DNA from: Planctomycetales bacterium
GTDB taxonomy: Bacteria; Planctomycetota; Planctomycetia; Isosphaerales; Isosphaeraceae
Length of the DNA: 8,384 nucleotides
Assembly (NCBI GenBank): GCA_027451455.1
Contig: DAIDJI010000213.1
Span: forward strand, 1 to 8,384
Direction: 5' to 3'
The notes under the pieces are model-generated. The model saw only the letters and a list, made by a program, of their open reading frames with translations, did no database searches and had not been told where the DNA came from. Of the stretch, positions 6,344 to 8,384 are shown one piece after another. The translations under genes and the position numbers were made by a program. The number at the start of each line of letters is the position of its first letter. Within the stretch, counting starts at the first letter, position 1.

Positions 6344-7426
6344 ATGACGGCCCTTTCGATCGCGGTCCTCGTCCTGGCCGGCGGGCTGACAGGCCAGGCA
6401 CCCCCGGCGTCGGCAGGTTGGCAGTCGCTGAGCATCGAAAACGGGGCGATGCGCATCCGCTTCCCCGGCGTGCCGGAGAGGAATAGCGCGCCCCTGGCGA
6501 ACCCGGAAGGGGCGATCCAGCACACGAGCTATTTCTTCATAAGCGGTGGAACTTACTACGGCGTGCAGCACTTCCGATATCCCCACGCCTTTCCCGATGC
6601 GCAGGTTCCGGCGCGGCTCGATGCCGAGAAGAAGGTGTGGCTCCAGCGCCAGGGCCAGGGCCTGATCGATCAGAAGAATCTGGAGATCGACGGGATCCAG
6701 GGCGGGGAATTCCGGGCCAAGGGGCCTTCGCCGCTGGGCGAAGGAATGGTCATCCGATGGACTCGGTATTTTTTCAAGGGCGTGAATCAATACACGATCA
6801 CGGTGATGTCGCCGCCGGACCAGCCACTGCCCGACGAGGCGGAGCGGTTCATGGAATCGATCCACTTCAAGCAGGCGGAACCGAAGCTGACAGTGGGGGA
6901 TCAACCCTCGATGAAACGACATCCCGCGCCGAGGGGCCGTCCTGGCAACAGAGCCCGGCTTCGGGGCCGCGCCCGGACCGGTGCCGGCGAGCGGGATGCG
7001 GAAGGCCCGCTGCCGGCCGCCGATACCCCCGAGGCCGCGCTCCGCTCGTTCATGATAGCGCTGATCGCCAACGACGAGCCGGCGCTGAAGGCCTTGACGC
7101 TGCCGGTCCCCGAATCGTACCTGGCCGAACTCCTCAAGAACGTTGCACTGCCGGCCGACCAGTTCAAGGAGGCTCGGACCTTCTTCTGGACGATGAAGAT
7201 CCGGACGCTCCAGCCGGGAGATCGGGTCGAGCTGGAGGGCGGTCGGACGATGACGATCCGACCCACCGAGGTGACGGAGACGGACGCCGTCCTCATGCCC
7301 GAGGGCGCACCGCTGCCGACACGATTGCAGAAGGTCCAGGGTCGCTGGCGGGTCGACGCCCGGCCTTTCACAGCAGGCCGCAAGCCCGCCGAGGAGGCGA
7401 GCAAGAAGAAGGACAAGGGCCGCTGA
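6344..7426 (+). CDS. secreted two-domain protein of unknown function
   Basis: A 360-aa protein I cannot assign to a named family. It starts at the ATG at 6344, with GAGGA (6330-6334) 9 nt upstream. Residues 1-24 form a signal peptide ending ASA. The first domain (about 26-176) opens WQSLSIENGAMRIRFPGVPE and continues through a GGTYYGVQHFRYP strand and DGIQGGEFRAKG to AERFMESIHF. This is a beta-rich pattern resembling secreted domains common in planctomycetes. An arginine/proline-rich linker (186-221) joins it to a second domain (about 225-345) with a helical ADTPEAALRSFMIALIANDE opening and a closing APLPTRLQKVQGRWRVDARP, reminiscent of NTF2/SnoaL-like or DUF4878-like folds. The tail is lysine-rich. 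It is divergent from the sigma-Wza gene and so could share its regulation. Extracytoplasmic location is likely; function unknown. Confidence 0.75.
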   Translation: MTALSIAVLVLAGGLTGQAPPASAGWQSLSIENGAMRIRFPGVPERNSAPLANPEGAIQHTSYFFISGGTYYGVQHFRYPHAFPDAQVPARLDAEKKVWLQRQGQGLIDQKNLEIDGIQGGEFRAKGPSPLGEGMVIRWTRYFFKGVNQYTITVMSPPDQPLPDEAERFMESIHFKQAEPKLTVGDQPSMKRHPAPRGRPGNRARLRGRARTGAGERDAEGPLPAADTPEAALRSFMIALIANDEPALKALTLPVPESYLAELLKNVALPADQFKEARTFFWTMKIRTLQPGDRVELEGGRTMTIRPTEVTETDAVLMPEGAPLPTRLQKVQGRWRVDARPFTAGRKPAEEASKKKDKGR

Positions 7427-7744
7427 AGCGGTGCAACCCACGATACGCAGCGCCCGAGGATCCCCCGGACGACAGAGCCTCAGTACGGCTCGATACCGAC
7501 TTCCCCGATCGGGGCGACTCGCCGATCATCCAGTCCGACTGCGTGCCGTTGATGCTCTGGACGATCACCGGGCAGTCCGGCGGCTGGGAAGCGACGAAGC
7601 GACCTCGCGGATCATCCGGAGCGCACTTCGCCAGATGATCCGTGGGGACGTCGGCGCGATCACCGGAAACGTCGTCGTGAAGCGATCGATCCGGTCGCGG
7701 TCGTCTTCCCGCATCAGGATCATGCCGACGCCCCGGCTCGGCGG
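7427..7744. other. 318-bp region with no convincing gene
   Basis: ORFs crossing this region on both strands overlap the neighbours and have unnatural composition. Two things stand out. The 12-bp perfect palindrome CCCCGATCGGGG lies at 7503-7514. On the minus strand, a coding-like frame at 7723-7565 continues in phase after the stop of the next gene. A weak hairpin GAGCC-7 nt-GGCTC (7475-7491) lies about 50 nt after the secreted-protein stop, but no T-run follows. The rest shows nothing I can name. Confidence 0.4.
7503..7514. repeat. 12-bp perfect palindrome CCCCGATCGGGG
   Basis: CCCCGATCGGGG is self-complementary over its full length and lies in the gene-poor gap. It could be a dimer-binding site or part of a weak terminator of the rightward gene. 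In DNA this rich in G, C and GATC, chance is also plausible. Confidence 0.3.
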
Positions 7745-8323
7745 TCAGAACCAGTCGGCGGTCGTCACAGGAACCGGCTTCGGCTTCCAGCTTTCCTCTA
7801 GGAAGGTGCAAAGCTCCCGGGCCTGCCGGCTCTTTGCCTTGAGCTTGTCGAGGTCGAACGGCCGATCGGCCGTCCAGTCGCCGATCCTCGCGGCCAGCAT
7901 TCTGAGGTTCTCGCGTTCAATCCTTGCACGCTCTTCGGAGTCCGAGGTCACCTCAGGATCCTGATGGATTTTCTCATATTCCTCGCGGATATGATCGTCG
8001 ACAAGTGCCCAGGCCTTTAGAGTGGGAATAGCCAGAGCAATATGCCAACGGTCGCTCGACGAGGGGACGTTGCTCTCGATCCTTCGACGACTCTCATCGT
8101 CAATCTCGCGTATCCTCTCGGGGTCCTCGCTCCAGGTCTCCAGAACAACCGCGATGGGCTGGTCCGAATTCAGCAGCAGGAATGTCCAGGCGGAGGCGAG
8201 GGTAGAATCTTCCAGGACGTAATTGCCAACTCGGATCTTGTCCTGGAATCTCTGGAGAATCGCTGTCAATAAATAATGCTCCTGGCAGATGCCGGCCGTC
8301 AGGACAGGAAGCAGATTCGCCAC
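7745..8323 (-). CDS. hypothetical protein, weakly TOPRIM-like with degenerate active site
   Basis: A 192-aa cytoplasmic protein without signal or membrane segment. The start is the GTG at 8323: a full AAGGAGG (8335-8329) lies 5 nt upstream, while the possible TTG at 8338 would overlap that ribosome site. The layout recalls small TOPRIM-like proteins. An N-terminal strand and helix, ANLLPVLTAGICQEHYLL, carries E15 where the catalytic glutamate would be. A strand QPIAVVLETWSEDPERI follows, where the usual DxD is replaced by E62-T-W64. Then RWHIALAIPTLKAWAL occurs, where relatives often have PxxEAW and here K103 stands for E. If the relationship is real, the catalytic residues are largely lost. 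A charged helical region (111-178) ends the protein. The DNA here is less GC-rich than its neighbours, which hints at transfer. It lies 11 nt behind the end of another gene, so it is probably the second gene of an operon. Confidence 0.6.
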   Translation of the reverse strand: MANLLPVLTAGICQEHYLLTAILQRFQDKIRVGNYVLEDSTLASAWTFLLLNSDQPIAVVLETWSEDPERIREIDDESRRRIESNVPSSSDRWHIALAIPTLKAWALVDDHIREEYEKIHQDPEVTSDSEERARIERENLRMLAARIGDWTADRPFDLDKLKAKSRQARELCTFLEESWKPKPVPVTTADWF

Positions 8324-8334
8324 CGGAACCTCCT

Positions 8335-8384
8335 TCAATCGGCCATGAGAGCCTCGGGGACCGAGACATCCGGCCTGCCGGATT
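8335..8384 (-). CDS. C-terminal end of a gene running off the window (partial)
   Basis: On the minus strand a frame open from the window edge gives the last 15 residues SGRPDVSVPEALMAD and stops at TGA (8337-8335). Twelve of the 15 codons end in G or C, as in real genes here. The stop overlaps the AAGGAGG of the following gene, and 11 nt separate it from that gene's GTG, the classic spacing of translationally coupled genes. With so few residues the product cannot be named. Confidence 0.4.
   Translation of the reverse strand, partial: SGRPDVSVPEALMAD

Noticed and set aside
6064..6525. Minus-strand ORF running from the secreted-protein gene into the sigma 5' end
   Set aside because: Most of it is antisense to the secreted protein; only its last ten codons from the ATG at 6096 matter, and they are treated as the original sigma start.
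6897..7000. Possible compensated frameshift in the Arg-rich linker of the secreted protein
   Set aside because: A +1 frame gives a more natural Ser/Thr/Pro linker, but third-position GC differs only slightly between frames, and the flanking domains are in one frame. Not enough to claim.
1..8384. CRISPR array, tRNA, rRNA or insertion sequence
   Set aside because: No regularly spaced repeats, cloverleaf, transposase motif or terminal inverted repeats were seen on either strand.

Overview
The window is GC-rich, with coding third positions mostly G or C. Its gene content points to a planctomycete, most likely the Isosphaeraceae type. The main clue is an ECF sigma factor of the lineage-typical kind, with a long C-terminal extension and a membrane segment. 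Also suggestive are Wza-like export proteins with long proline-rich and coiled-coil tails, and a secreted two-domain protein of unknown function. The taxonomic call is inferred from protein style, not from a marker gene.

Layout from left to right. Bases 1-310 hold only a doubtful 31-codon signal-peptide-like ORF and the leader of a TolC-family outer membrane efflux protein (311-1756, +). Converging on it with a 13-bp gap is a minus-strand run of three genes, read right to left. The first is an ECF sigma factor fused to a periplasmic Poly_export/SLBB (Wza-like) domain (6063-4264). The second is a stand-alone secreted paralogue of that same domain (4138-2774). The third is a fumarylacetoacetate-hydrolase-family enzyme (2645-1770), preceded by a strong GC hairpin. 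A 280-bp intergenic region separates the sigma gene from a divergent secreted protein of unknown function (6344-7426, +). After about 320 bp without a convincing gene comes a minus-strand gene with weak TOPRIM-like resemblance and a degenerate active site (8323-7745). It has lower local GC and sits directly behind the last 15 codons of another gene that runs off the window.

The most interesting part is the sigma/Wza locus. One polypeptide joins a cytoplasmic RNA-polymerase sigma factor, one transmembrane helix and an extracytoplasmic polysaccharide-export domain. A separately secreted copy of the same domain lies next door. This would suit a membrane-tethered transcription factor that senses or follows envelope polysaccharide export. 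The natural 5' end of the gene appears to be interrupted: a well-placed Shine-Dalgarno and ATG are followed after ten codons by an in-frame amber codon, where a glutamine would be expected. A TTG comes immediately after the amber. Inside the gene, an ATG with its own Shine-Dalgarno begins exactly at a signal-peptide-like sequence, so the Wza-like half could also be made alone. The TolC protein, the two export proteins and the secreted protein together suggest an envelope/export neighbourhood. The FAA-hydrolase gene looks metabolically unrelated.
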